Shown here piece after piece: positions 34,044 to 45,435 of a stretch of 64,000 nt of DNA. The notes beneath the pieces are model-generated. The model searched no databases. It was not told where the DNA came from and saw only the letters and a program-made list of their open reading frames with translations. The stretch comes from Rapana venosa (Eukaryota; Mollusca; Gastropoda; Neogastropoda; Muricidae). Position 1 is the first letter of the stretch; each line of letters begins with the position of its first letter. The position numbers and the translations under genes were made by a program. Location of the stretch: assembly GCA_028751875.1 (NCBI GenBank), contig CM054135.1, forward strand, positions 11,224,631-11,288,630, in the 5' to 3' direction.

Positions 34044-35160
34044 TTAAAGGTTTATCATTTTTCGTGGTTTCACAAACCTTCCTGATCTTGTATATGTGCC
34101 AGACTGCGACTGTTCATCAGATGGTGTTCTGGTCATCAGCTGATCATCTGGAGTAGGGTTTAACTGCACAGTATCTGGTTCAGGTTCCTGTTGCAGTTCT
34201 GGTACAGAACGCTGCTCCTGCGGTCCTGGAAGCGTTGACGTTTTGTAGGGGACATCCTCTGTTGAAGATTGCTGGCTGCCCCGTGGACACAGGTGAAGAT
34301 GATTTCTTCTTTGTTTTCCCGTATGAGTTTGAACCGTGTATGGTGATGGTGAGGCAGCATCCACGACGACTGCTTCCTCGTCTCTTGGCATCTTCACCCA
34401 CACTTTATCTCCTTTTTGAAGTTTTGGAAGTTTCCTAGTTATGTGACGACAGTGAAACTGTTCTTTTTGTTGCTGTTTGATGTGAGCATCTATCTGCTGA
34501 AATCTCTGTACATTTGGTGTGACAGGAACATGGTGTGATGGCAAAGAAGGGACTTTTGTTCTCAGTTTTCCTCCCATCAGGAGCTCTGCTGGGCTCAGTC
34601 CATGTTGGAGGGGTGTTGCGCTATAGTTCAGAAGTGCAATGTAAGGATCTTCTGCCTTTTTCAACAAATTTTTTACAGTTTCCACCACTCTTTCAGCTTC
34701 TCCATTTCCTTGAGGATGAAAAGGGATACTTGTCAAATGTGTGAAACCATATTTCTCAGCAAAATTACTTAAGTCTCATGAGCTGAACTGGGGACCATTG
34801 TCTCAAACAACAATTTCAGGAATCCCATGTCTTCCAAAAATAGCTCTGCAATGATCAATGACAGATGTTGATGTTGTAGATGACAGGAAAGCAATATCAA
34901 TCCACCTTGACAAGTAATCCACAACAAGCATATTTGTGATTTCTGTACTCAAACAGATCCATCCCCACACGTTGCCATGGATAGTCAGGGGTTTTCGTTG
35001 GTTTCAGTAGTTCAGGATGATGTATGCGTTCCTGCTCACAAACGCTACACTGAGTGACTTTCTGTTCCAGTTGACTGGACAAACCTGGCCACCACACACT
35101 GTTTCTTGCTAGCGCCCTGCATTTCACAATGCCCTGGTGACCCTCATGAAGGCGCTGCAA
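34044..35160 (-). pseudogene. Gypsy integrase
   Basis: The upstream part (34897-35160) has the H-x-G-x-x-x-C.. and C-S-V-C zinc-binding layout (LHEGHQGIVKCRALARNSVWWPGL, CSVCEQERIHH) and the start of the catalytic core (WQRVGMDLFEY). The core between 34740 and 34897 is broken by stops and shifts. The downstream part (34044-34736) has the core end (IPFHPQGNGEAERVVETVKNL, with the catalytic Glu), then the GDKVWVK C-terminal fold and a polar tail. This gene would insert the retroelement cDNA. It is inactive as it stands. Confidence 0.85.
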
Positions 35161-35262
35161 GATTTCTTCCTGGAGGTCTGTTGGAACAACAATGCGACCC
35201 TAAAACAGCAGCAGCCCCTCCTGAATTGAGAGATCATTACTGACATACCAGTACTGCTTCAA

Positions 35263-35832
35263 CTAGGCATCTCCTCGTGCTGTCTCAGGCCATGAATCTG
35301 TCTTGCAGAAATTTATAACATGACTGCAGACTTTATCTTTGAGTTGACTGATGCAAATTTTCTCTCTCAGTTGATCAGTTACAGAAAGACTCTCAACTAA
35401 GCAACTGACAAACATGTTTGTCTCGACCTCCATCTGGTGATCCTGTTCAGCAGGAACACTCCCAGGAGCCTGAGACAGTGTGTCAGCTGTCACAATATTC
35501 TTTCCTGCTGTGTACTCTATCTCATAAGAAAAACGCATGATCCTCATCCTGAAGCGCTGGATTCTTGGAGTCAACTCATCCAGGTTTTTCTTCTTCAGTA
35601 ATGCAAGAAGAGGTTTGTGGTCTGTTTCTATCATGAACTTCTTCAGACCAGTCAAGAATTCTGCAAACTTCTCACAACACCATGTAACTGCCAAGGGTTC
35701 TTTTTCAACTTGGGCATATCGCTGCTCAGTAGAAGTTGTCGATCTTGATGCATAGCAAACTGGCTTCCAGTCCTGACCTTCTTTTTGAAGTAGCACTGCT
35801 CCCAGTCCATAAGATGATGCATCTGCAGACAC
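35263..35832 (-). pseudogene. Gypsy RNase H
   Basis: It has the typical Ty3/gypsy layout: SADASSYGLGAVLLQ, the WKPVCYASRS..QRYAQVEKEPLA block, TDHKPLLALL and RIQRFRMRIMRFSYEIEYTAGKN. The catalytic Asp and Glu positions are kept. It continues from the reverse transcriptase across a stop or shift at about 35850. Confidence 0.85.
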
Positions 35833-35853
35833 TTTGATCTCTTTCTCAGTACC

Positions 35854-36572
35854 CTAGTGTGCCAACACTGGAGTCATGCTCAGTTGTGTTTTGAGCTTTC
35901 GAAAGGCCTCTTCTTGTTGCTGGCTCCACGTCCATTCATTCTCATGTTTGAGTAAATCTCGCAGGAATTTTGTCTTATTTGCAAGACTTGGGATAAATTT
36001 CCCTACATGGTTTACCATGCCAAGGAATCTTCTAAGCTCTGTAATATTTCCTGGTCTTGAAAAATTGCTGATTGCCTCTAATTTGCTGGGATCCACTATG
36101 ATACCATCCGGTGAAATGATGTGACCCAGAAATTTCATTGTGTCAGTTGAAAAGACACATTTCTCATACAAGGTGATTTTGTTTCTGCATTCTCTCCAAA
36201 ACACTTGAGTCTCTCATCAATTCCTTCTGATTTTGCCACTGACAAGAAATCATCAAGTCAGCAATCATCCGGGAATTTCTTTTAGTTGGGGGTCATTTCT
36301 CTGGGGAAAATTTCGGGCCGGGATTGATCCCAAATGGAAGTCTTTTGTAACAAACTTCCGAATGGTTTTAAAAAAGTTTCAACTCAGCGACTCTTCACAA
36401 GGGGAAATTTTGAGGGAACCCATTGTTGCATAAATTTGGAGAACACCTTTTGTTTCGAAAACTCAGAAAGGGAGCTGGTCAGTTGAGAAAGGGGAACTTT
36501 TCTCACGGGAACTTTCCATTCAGTTTGGTGAATAAAAGCAAATCTCACTTTCCCCTTTGCTTTTGGCACCAA
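35854..36572 (-). pseudogene. Gypsy reverse transcriptase, broken
   Basis: The thumb/connection part is clean (CVFSTDTMKFLGHIISPDGI, DPSKLEAISNFSRPGN, RRFLGMVNHVGKFIP, WSQQQEEAFRKLK). The DD-containing palm near 36215-36260 is interrupted by stops. From about 36240 upward the sequence is smeared, and only VPKAKGKVRFAFIH (the finger region) is readable. Confidence 0.75.
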
Positions 36573-38042
36573 ACATGGGGCACCCAGTCAGTTGATTGAA
36601 CGGTCTAATATTTTGCTCCTGCGGGAAAATTTAATTCTTCCGTACTTGTTTCGTCAGGGGAGTGGTAGATTCTGGTCAGCAAAAAAAAGGGTTTGCTTTT
36701 TCTTTCAGTCTGATTTTGTAGACAGTTTTTCTTTTTTCCAAAGTCCTTAAATAACTGGGAAATTTTGATGCGGGACTTCCTGTTTGTACTGTGTCGAATT
36801 CACTCTTCCCACAGGGGTGCTGCATGGCGGGTCTGCCAAGTAGTGGTTCATGAATTTTTCCCCATGTACTCCTGTACTTCTCCTTTTCAGCCCTGAGATG
36901 GCAGTATATTTTCCCCCACTCCCTTTTATTCTGTTTTTCCCTGGACCTAACAACTTCTCTTTGGTCTTCTTTTTTTTACGGGATAATTCTTCTTGAAAAA
37001 TCTTTGGGGAAAAACAAAGACATCTGCCCCGATCCTTTCGAAATCTGACGTTTTTCCATTGATCAGAATGTTCAGCCAAAGGCCCCTTCTGTACTCCCTT
37101 TGACACATTCTTTGTCTCCCTTCAATTAACCGAGTATTGTCTCTACTTTTTCCCTCTTCATCAATGTTTTGGACTTTTTTAACTACACAGATGGTAGTGC
37201 CCTTTTTGGAAAACTTTTGGGCACCTGCATTTTTTGCGGCATCTTTTTCTTCCATGTATAGGTATTTTTTCCCACAACATAACATTTTTTTGTATTTGAG
37301 AACGAAAATGTTCAGGGCTTTCATTTTTGCTCAAAATATTTTCTTCCATTCAATGGAATTCTTTCACATGTGAATTCCATAGCATGGCTTGCCATAGTGT
37401 GCCTGCTGTCTTGAAGTTTCATAGCTCTTCCAATGCAAAAACATTTGGCCGATCTAATTTTTTTATCTTCCACTTTTTCTCTCTGGGGGCATTTTCTCTC
37501 ACTCCCATGAAAACTTGCTCAAATATCCTGTTTTTCTTTTTGCCCAAAATTACATTTTTTTGGGCTAACGATGAAGAGCTATAATGTCTTAAACGTTTCG
37601 GGGCCTTGTCTCTTGAGTAAACTTGTATTTCGAAGCTTCATTGTTTCCCAACACAGAATTCCAAAATGCCCTTTTAGAATTTCTGCAAATTCTTGCTATC
37701 AGCACCGTCAAAAGAAACCCTCAAAAATGTCCATTGCTTCTTCTCCAATGGGGGCTAAGAAAACAGCATCTGCAATTCTGCATCTTCTTTTTTCAGTCTA
37801 GGGGATGGAAAAATTGCCCACTTTTTTTAAATTTTCCCCAAATTTTTGGGCAAACTGTTTCCCACAAACTATTTTACTGGAGCTGGTACCCCAGGAACTG
37901 CTTCATCGGCTTTTGAAGATACCACCAAACTCTAAAAGTTTTCTAGTGTACTACCAGTTTTTTTTTTTTGTTTTTTTTAAACTTACAGTTTCTTTTGCCA
38001 ATACATTCGAAACTACTGTTTCCATTTCTCAGTTTGATCCCC
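36573..38042 (-). pseudogene. Gypsy protease and gag region, smeared
   Basis: By position this is the protease and gag part of the minus-strand element. Readable hints are a PAMQHPCGKSEFDT stretch near 36800 and a Cys/Lys-rich stretch near 37240-37290 that could be a zinc-knuckle remnant. Homopolymer noise prevents any frame from being trusted. Confidence 0.5.
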
Positions 38043-38054
38043 CTTCTGACACCA
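38043..38054 (-). promoter_or_regulatory. Gypsy tRNA primer-binding site
   Basis: On the minus strand this reads TGGTGTCAGAAG, which has the TGG start expected for pairing with a tRNA 3' CCA end. It lies within two bases of the LTR edge. Confidence 0.75.
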
Positions 38055-38225
38055 TTTGTGTTTGCTTTGTTTATGAACCCCTTAAAATAACATAAGACTG
38101 GGAAGAGCTGCTGACGATCTCCCAGTGCAGTTCCCCAGTAGCCTCCCTTTTCATAGAAAAATACCCCCAAAAACAACAAGCCTAATTATCCCATTGGTCA
38201 ATAGCACCATTGTTTTACAACCAGA
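38055..38225 (-). mobile_element. Gypsy 5' LTR (right end unresolved)
   Basis: It begins TTTGTGTTTGCTTTGTTTAT and follows the LTR sequence of 27698-27838 (GACGATCTCCCAGTGCAGT, TAGCCTCCC), then AATTATCCCATTGGTCAATA. It is uninterrupted by DIRS here, so it shows the empty target site. It dissolves into noisy CCC/AAAC sequence after about 38225. Confidence 0.65.
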
Positions 38226-38930
38226 ACACCCCCCCTCCCCCCCCCCCCTCCCCAACAAAACCCAAAAAAAACCAAACCAAAAAAAACAAACACCAACCCG
38301 TCGTACAAACAACTGAACAAAGCAAACAAAAAAGATAAAACGCAAAAAAAACCACAAAAAAACAAACAAAAAACGTACTCAGCAAAAACAGCAAATAACA
38401 AACACAACAACAATACAGCCAATACAATGAAATATAAGAAATAATAAAACTAAAAAAAAGCCCAAAATAACCCCCCCCCCCCCCCCCCAAACAACTAATC
38501 CCCGAATCAACCAAAAAAAACCAACAAAAAACAAAAAAACGAACAAAAACAAAACCAAACAAAACCAGAACACCACCACCACCACCAAATGGGGTACAAA
38601 CAAAGGAAAGTGGGGTGGTTTGTGTGTTGTGGGTTGTTGTTGTTGTTGTTGTTGTTTTTCGCTTTTGCTCTGCTGCTGCGCTGTTGTTTATGAATGATGA
38701 TGATGACGAAATTTTTGCTGGGGTTTTTTTTTGATGTTTTTGTTTTATTTGTGTTACTTCCCGCAATCAATCAAAGGGAATTCTTTCGGCAAGTTAACGT
38801 GGGCTGTATCCGACTTCAGGGAAACCCCAGCAGGAAATCTTTTCCAGTCAGCCGAAGGTGTGTTTTTCCCTCCTGCACCTGCCTACGCAGTGTGTAGGGT
38901 AAAAAAAAAAAAAAAAACACACAAAAAAAG
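38226..38930. other. Noisy low-complexity tract
   Basis: CAAAA/ACAAA sequence, C-runs (18 C at 38471-38488) and a GTT repeat at 38634-38657. The stretch 38775-38900 has a normal composition, but I do not recognise it. Confidence 0.6.
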
Positions 38931-38934
38931 ACTG

Positions 38935-39385
38935 CGTGAAAACGGCTACTCTGCCGGAGGAGAGCGCCCCGCCACAAGAGACGCCACCCATTTTTTGGGT
39001 TTTCTTTTTTTAGTCTGCACGTATTGGTTTTTCCCATCAGAAGGGGGTTTTTTGTTTACTTTTTTTTTTTTTTTTTTCTTTTGTTTTTCCCTTTTTTTTT
39101 TTTCCCTTTTAAAAAAAAAAAAAATTTTGCCAGTAACAAATGTCTTGTTGCTGTGGGGTTTTTTTCGTGCGCTAAATAATACGTGTAACACACGGGACCT
39201 CGGTTTATGGTCTCAAACCGGGAAACTACACCCCAAACCCCCACTCATGGGCTAATGGGTGGGGGAAAAGTTTCGGGCCCAAACAGGATCGACCCCGCAC
39301 ACTTCCACCCCCACTTTTTTTCTTTTTAGGCAGTGCCTTACCCCTAGCCACCGTCCACCACCAAACTGAATGCCGCAACAGCCCC
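38935..39385 (-). mobile_element. SINE-C, noisy antisense copy
   Basis: On the minus strand there is a degraded head near 39340-39385 and a B-box-like GGGTCGATCC near 39284-39293. The CACACGGGACCTCGGTTTAT block (+ strand 39188-39207) and the CCACAAGAGACGCCACCCA block follow. Homopolymer errors are heavy. Confidence 0.55.
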
Positions 39386-39419
39386 TGAAACAGATTTGCT
39401 TTCTCCCACACAACGGGAT

Positions 39420-39707
39420 TTCCCGGGGGTTAGAGTGAGCCATTGGCTTTTTGATCTGCTGACCCGGGTTCGAATCTCGTTCAAGAAGATTTTTCCTCGG
39501 GTTGCACAGTAAAGGCTCCACTCCCCCAAACCTTCAGATGAACCGAGGTCCCGTGTGCGAACACACGCAGAACACTTGCGCACAAATTAAAACCCGTTTC
39601 ACTTTTTTGGAAGATAGCCTTTGTGCCATGGGAACGGATACAAAATTTTTCAAAACGCAAAACCGGGGACTGCATGAAAACCCCACAGAGTGCAATTCCA
39701 TTATCCT
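39420..39707 (+). mobile_element. SINE-A copy split by an L2 insertion (left part)
   Basis: It carries the head with GACCCGGGTTCGAATCTCGT (B-box), the body with CCGAGGTCCCGTGTGCG and CGCAGAACACTTGCGCACA, and the tail as far as ATTATCCT at 39700-39707. The remaining tail (CGAAATAAAAGAA) is at 41418-41432, after the L2. Confidence 0.75.
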
Positions 39708-41372
39708 TATAACCCCTATCAAAAATAGTAAACTCATCTCTTGTTTCAGGAAATTTTCCAAAAGCTCTCAAAACAGCTATAGTCACACCTCTACTCAAAA
39801 AGCATGACCTTGACCCTAACATTCTGAAGAATTATAGACCTGTTTCCAATCTACCTTTTATTTCTTGAAAAAGTAGTTCTCAAACAGCTCAACAACCACA
39901 TTCTCTCCAACAATCTTCTTCCTGAGTTTCAGTCTGCCTGTCGCATCAACCACAGCACTGAAACCACCCTAGTACATACTTTAAACACTCTTCTACTTGC
40001 TTCTGACTCAGGGAAAATCTCCCTTCTCACTCTACTCGACTTATCAGCAGCCTTCGATACTATAGACCACTAAATTCTTCTCTCCCGTCTTCAAAAAATC
40101 TTCGGTGTTACTGGCACAGCCCTCACCTAGTTTAATTCATACCTTACTGACCGATTCCAAACAGTTGCAGTAAACAAGATTCAATCAATACCTGCCAAAC
40201 TGGAATGCGGAGTCCCACAAGGATCAGTTCTAGGCCCTGTTCTTTTCACTCTTTACACTGCCCCACTGTCCCATATAATAAACCGTCATCAAATCAACCA
40301 TCATTTTTACGCAGATGACTCTCAGATTCAAAGCAGTGTTACACCTGAAAATCTGCCTTCTCTCCTGACAAATATGTCTGGCTGCTTTGAAGATATTCAA
40401 AATTGGATGACACAGAACAAATTATAGCTAAATGCAGATAAAACCGAAGCCATTCCCGTGGGGACCAAACACAAACTCTCTTCTATTACAACAGCTTCAA
40501 TAGAACTCGGCAGTACATCAGTCTCTCTATCCACTGCTGTGAAGTATCCAGGTGTTGTTATCATAACACACTCTCTATGAAAAAATTAATCACCCAGACC
40601 TGTCAGTCGTGTTACTATCAATTACGGCGTATTAGCGCAATTCGAAAGTACATGTCCACTGATGCAACAGCCAAACTTGTCCCTTCTCTCATTCTTTCAC
40701 GTCTGGATGATTGCAATTCTCTTTTGTCTGGTCTGCCAGCATCATCTATCCACTCCCTTCAACGTATACAAAACTCCGCAGCTCGACTAGTTCTCAGAAA
40801 GAAAAAATCTGAGCACATTACCCCTCTCTTGCGATCTCTCCACTGGCTGCCTGTGCCACAGAGAGTAAATTATAAGATCAGTACTCTCTGTTATAAATGT
40901 ATCCCCAAAACTGTACCCTCCTACCTCTGTGAATGTCTTCACCTGTACACTCCTTCACGTTCCCTCCGCTCTGCTGCATATACCTTGTGCCTACAAATAC
41001 CTGGAATGAGCTCCCTCTCTCTCTTCGCCAGAAACCTAGTTATGACACTTTTAAATCCAGCCTCAAGACATATTTATTTCAAACCTAAGATTTCCCCCCC
41101 TCCTTTTTCATATCAGAGCTATCCCACCTTCACTAACCCATGTCCTATCACCCTGCTAAAGTATACGACCTGTGTGAGTGTATGTGTGCTTTTGAAAAAC
41201 ATTTGACTATTGAAATTTTATTTCATAGATTTTGTCTGCAGCGAACCATGTTTGTAAATATCTGTTTGTGTAAACTATTGATTATTTATCATTGATTGCA
41301 TAACTGTGTAAGATTAGGTTGAATGCATGCCCTTTGATTTGTCTTTGCAAGATATAGTGCTATATAAGTTCC

Positions 41373-41409
<37 letters not shown>
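39708..41409 (+). mobile_element. CR1/L2-type LINE, 5'-truncated, inserted in a SINE
   Basis: It is bracketed by ATTATCCT at 39700-39707 and 41410-41417. It encodes the reverse transcriptase (LLKKHDLDPNILKNYRPVSN, LLDLSAAFDTIDH, ECGVPQGSVLGPVLF, HHFYADDSQIQ). It continues through the thumb and C-terminal segment with LDDCNSLLSGLPASS and LHWLPVPQRVNYKISTL, and ends in GTGCTATATAAGTTCC followed by an ATT-repeat tail. Several stops and shifts break the frame (for example after DTIDH and NKL). It is about 90% or more similar by eye to the copy at 50085-51698. Confidence 0.85.
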
Positions 41410-41414
<5 letters not shown>

Positions 41415-41571
41415 CCTCGAAATAAAAGAAAGAATAAAGGGGATCGGAGGCAGCGTTCTGAATTGCAATAATTATGACTGAGGAAGATGGTGCTTCAGAC
41501 TCAGTTCAGTTACAGACATTGTGACATGGACTGTGCTCTACACCCCTTTCTACCAACCCCCCAACCCCTAA

Positions 41572-42114
41572 TCATAGGGCGTGGGTTTGGTACTGACGTA
41601 GTTGTGCGCGAGCAATGTAATCAAGGGACCATATTTTGTCTGGAACTGTTTCTTGTAAAACATTGACAACTTTGTCCTTGCAAGACTCATATGTCTCATC
41701 AGGGGACTCTGGGATACCAAAGAATCTCAGGTTGTCTCGACGAGAGAAAGCTTTTAATTTGTCAGTTTCTACGGTCACTTTTCTTTTCACCTCAGCACAC
41801 TCCTCCTCGAGATCTTCCACTGCTATCTGGAGCTCTTCATGTTTGTCCTTCACCTCTTCACACGTAGCTTCAATGGCCATTGTGCGTTGCTTGAGTGCTG
41901 CAACATCCCACGAAAGGTTCTGGATGGCAGTCTTGATGATTGACATGTCTGTAGAGATGCCTATAAATTTCTCATTGAAGATGGCAGTTTGGTCATCTAT
42001 GATTCTTTGGACATCTTGCAGTGTAAACGGCATTGCTAGTGGGGGGCACAGAGAGGAATCTCTATCATTGCCTACTGCAGGGTTGCTGGCCATACTCAGT
42101 GTTGAGTGCTTCAC
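41572..42114 (-). pseudogene. L1-type ORF1-like protein, C-terminally truncated
   Basis: A 180-residue open frame has Met start MKHSTLSMASNP, a long heptad-rich stretch (about residues 30-130, for example EEVKDKHEELQIAVEDLEEE) predicted to form a coiled coil, and then SRRDNLRFFGIPESPDETYE. The last segment is the start of the RNA-binding (RRM-like) domain of LINE ORF1 proteins, which coat the element RNA as trimers. The frame ends after RAQLRQYQTHAL, well before the domain is complete, so this is a fragment. No reverse transcriptase follows on this strand. Confidence 0.7.
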
Positions 42115-42387
42115 TTGACGTGCTATAGGCAGTACAGGTGTGAGTTGTTTTTCTCCTCTTCACAGCAGCAAGTCGTAATGAATGTTAAATATTCAAACAA
42201 GTAATAACATAATCCACACAAAAAATTATACGGTTATAACCAGGAGGTCTTACTGTATTACCTCATACAGATTTAAACTCGATATTGAACAAATTGATTC
42301 GGTTAATTAGGAAAATTAACAAATTTTTCACGAGCTCTCAAATTTTGCTGCCATCCAAAGTGTGAGAAACGCTCAACCCACATATGA

Positions 42388-42393
42388 AGAGAG

Positions 42394-42425
<32 letters not shown>
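42388..42425. repeat. (GA)n microsatellite
   Basis: AGAGAG run with one AA interruption. An AC run follows at 42483-42504. Confidence 0.9.
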
Positions 42426-42509
42426 AATGTTGGTTTGAATGGGGGTGTGTCCTTATCACCAAGTAGTGAATGGACATTAAACGCACACACACACACACAC
42501 ACACGGTTG

Positions 42510-42838
42510 CATACACAAACTCTTACCACTTGTGAAACTTGGTGCTCTAGCTAAGGACTAGTGTAGTCCGTTTTCCCACCATTAGGGTAGCACATTCCGA
42601 CTTTGGGGATGATGTCTCTTCCTACTGGCACGCAATGGCCTACTCTTCCGAAAGGTGAAGCTGCTGTACATGTGTTCACACAAGATCTCGGTTTATAGTC
42701 TCTTCCGAAGGACTTTTGTGGGGATGGAGATGGTACTGATGTTAATTCTACAGGGAGAATCCCCTCAATTGGCGCTTGGGTGGTGGCTCCAACTCTGCTG
42801 TCATATTGCAAGCTTCACACTCTAACCCCTACTCTATC
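42510..42838 (-). mobile_element. SINE-A-related antisense copy
   Basis: It contains the CACAAGATCTCGGTTTATAG block and TTCCGAAGGACTTTTG, as in 17960-18060, with a degraded tRNA head near 42780-42838. A downstream segment at 42510-42560 also matches 25195-25250. Confidence 0.6.
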
Positions 42839-42845
42839 CCTCCTC

Positions 42846-42872
42846 CATACATACATACATACATACATACAT
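42846..42872. repeat. (CATA)n microsatellite
   Basis: About six CATA units. Confidence 0.9.
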
Positions 42873-43219
42873 GCAAGTTTAAAGAGATCTACCCACTGCC
42901 ACATTATGCATTGTCAAATGATCATTAAGATACAGCTATTTAAGCAACAACTCCTCTAAAATGAAGGGCTCACCGATCATTAAGATACAGTTACTTAACC
43001 AAAGATATCTTTAAGACAGTACAGTCCCCCATTTCACCCAGCTGTTAATGGGTACCTGCTTCTTTAGGGTCAGGGAAGGTAAAGCAGCACCCTCAATATG
43101 CTGGCTCCTAGAGAATCTGATGCCTCGCTCCTCTACGACCACATAAGTTATGGGACACCTGTACCGTTTACCTTTTTTTAATCTTAAAAAGGAAGGGTCC
43201 ACATTCGGTTGTGGGATAT

Positions 43220-43315
43220 GCAGCCTCCAGCAGGTAGTGCACAATCTCCAGTCAGCTCGCTATCAGCAGCTAGGACACCAGTCAGTGCAGGACCAGTCCT
43301 ATCATCATCATCATT

Positions 43316-43346
<31 letters not shown>

Positions 43347-43455
43347 CTGCCATCAACGCCTGACCAGGAGCTGAAGGACAGAGGCATGTTCCTACAGCAT
43401 GAACACTTCCCACCTGATCCACTGCCTGACCAACTCTTCACGCACAGTGGTAGAA
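43220..43455 (+). other. Possible coding exon, Ser/Pro-rich (unproven)
   Basis: After a GATATGCAG acceptor-like site the frame reads PPAGSAQSPVSSLSAARTPV, a serine run encoded by a TCA/CAT repeat (43299-43344), and then LPSTPDQELKDRGMFLQHEH. It is open for about 80 residues and has a protein-like composition. It is cut by the SINE starting near 43456. No donor is evident and no family is recognised. It could equally be a chance frame across a microsatellite. Confidence 0.25.
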
Positions 43456-43564
43456 GACGGGATAGCCTGGTGGTTAGAGTGATGCGCTTGTGATCTGCTG
43501 ACCCGGGTTCGAATCTCGTTCTAGAGGATTTTTCCTCTGGACTTAATATTAGTGCCGACTCCAC

Positions 43565-43598
<34 letters not shown>

Positions 43599-43812
43599 AT
43601 ATCCTGATGAGACTATAAACCGAGATCCCCCGTGAACGCACGCAGAACATCTTGCGCACACGTTAAAGACTGCTCCGCTTTTTGGAAGAGTAGGCCATTG
43701 TGTGCCTGTGGGGAGGATTACAAAATTGACAAAACTGCGTACATACGGGGACTTGATGTAAAAAAGCATATGAGTGCTTATTCCATTATCCTCGAAGTAA
43801 AAGAATTAAAAA
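43456..43812 (+). mobile_element. SINE-A, well-preserved sense copy
   Basis: The A-box is TAGCCTGGTGG (43463-43473) and the B-box GGTTCGAATCT (43506-43516). The body has CCGACTCCACTCC, CTATAAACCGAGATC, GCAGAACATCTTGCGCACAC and TTTGGAAGAGTAGGCCATTG. The tail is GGGGACTTGATGTAAAAAAG, ATTATCCTCGAAGTAAAAGA. An inserted run of 33 C (43566-43598) interrupts it after CCACT. Confidence 0.85.
43566..43598. repeat. (C)33 homopolymer inside SINE-A
   Basis: Uninterrupted C-run at a position where other SINE-A copies have CCACTCC only. Confidence 0.95.
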
Positions 43813-44680
43813 GAAAGAGAAAAGACTCATCCCAGCAGCAAGATTCTGGGAATAGTGACACGTCAGAAAATGTCTCATATCTGTACTGTGTATAGCTTCT
43901 TACCAAAAGGCAGCAGTGTAGTTAGGTTGCTCCTTTTGTCGAGAAATTCCTATAATAAGAACAGTGTAGGCCTACTCCGTTGCCTACTTCTAGTTATGTT
44001 GAGAAAATAAAGTGCTGGTATTGGTATAGCTTGTAATAATCATGTTCGTGGCGGGGTGTTCGTATATTGTGTTGTAGTATTTTTCTGTGATACATGTTTT
44101 TACTATTTCCTTTCTTGTGTATGGCTTATAATCCAGATAAATTTCTCTGTCTGTGAGATGATGAAGTGTTTGAACTGAATTGAATTGAACTGAATTGTAC
44201 CAGTGGCACAGGCCCACAAGCTCTCTCCTGTATTCTGCAGTCCTGCCCTACCTCCAACACTCTGAGACAGAAGACTGGCCCAGCTCAGTAGACCTTCAGG
44301 AAAAACTCTAGGGACCTTGACCTAAACAAAACAAAATTTTAAAGAAAGAAAAGTAATGGTGGAACATTTCAGCATGTTCAATCCAAGGGAAGCTATACGT
44401 CTTGCTAGCTGTCCTCTTTCAAATGAATTCCTTCCCTTTAACTTTGTGTGTAGGCTTTTTGGACATTTTTTCCCTGTTGTTTTTTCTTTTTTTAATACCA
44501 CCGTGAATCGAAGAATTTTCATGATGAAAATGATGTGAAAGAAGACCTACACACTGAAAGAGGCAGTGTTGGCAGATTTTACTTCAAAGAGATTCCTGAG
44601 CTAGAGCTAGTGTAAAATCAATGTGATTCTTTCTTGTAGATCAACTTGATGGATAGTTACACCTTGTTGAGGTAAACCTC
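43813..44680. other. Intergenic, nothing firmly recognised
   Basis: A short frame follows the SINE (SSQQQDSGNSDTSENVSYLY, stop near 43895) but has no supporting splice site. The rest shows no gene or shared repeat. Confidence 0.4.
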
Positions 44681-44682
44681 TC

Positions 44683-44695
44683 CCCCCCCCCCCCT

Positions 44696-44735
<40 letters not shown>
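44683..44735. repeat. C-run plus (GT)n microsatellite
   Basis: A C-run and CT dinucleotides are followed by about 17 GT units. A (CA)n run follows at 44811-44834. Confidence 0.9.
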
Positions 44736-45149
44736 AGGGTTTTGTGTGGAGGGTTTTGTTATTGTTGTTGTTGCAACTGTTTTTAGCTTTCACAGACTTA
44801 CTTCAAGGTAACACACACACACACACACACACACTTACGAAAACTATGAAAAAATGCTTTTGTAAATCCTAAACATACATGAGGTAAACTTTACTTTGAC
44901 ATCTGACATGTATGTCACAGTTTTGTGGAGGTGTGAAAAAGCCTGCAAGTGCAAATACTAAGCTGTAAATCTGGGTGACTTTTTGTTTCCTTTTAGTGAT
45001 GTGCCAGGTTTCTTCCGAGCTGAAACAGTTATTCTGGTATCAGTTCACTTGTGTAGTCACAAATGATAAAGCTGTAGTGTTTGATTTTCTGGATGAAAAA
45101 AAAAAGTGTATATGAATTCTTACTCTGTAACTCTTGAAAAATAAAGATC

Positions 45150-45187
45150 ATTCATTCATTCATTCGATATTCATTCATTCATTCAAT

Positions 45188-45249
<62 letters not shown>
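45150..45249. repeat. (ATTC)n then (CT)n compound microsatellite
   Basis: ATTC units lead into about 29 uninterrupted CT units (45190-45249), a long pyrimidine tract that could adopt triplex structure. Confidence 0.95.
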
Positions 45250-45252
<3 letters not shown>

Positions 45253-45435
45253 ATCACAAGATCACAGTCAAAACAGTTAGGGGGAAAATTTGCTATGTTT
45301 GTGTACAAGTTTTGATCTTTACATACTAAATGGTTCTACTGCAGGTGACAGAAATGGTTCCTTTACATTTATCTCCACTACAGCGTCATAGATTATTTTT
45401 TATTTTCCTGTTCTCTTTGTTCAATCCCTTGTGAC

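Noticed and set aside
34044..36204. Infectious endogenous retrovirus with envelope
   Set aside because: After the integrase there is no envelope frame, only the end of pol and an inserted LINE; it is a plain, broken Ty3/gypsy retrotransposon.
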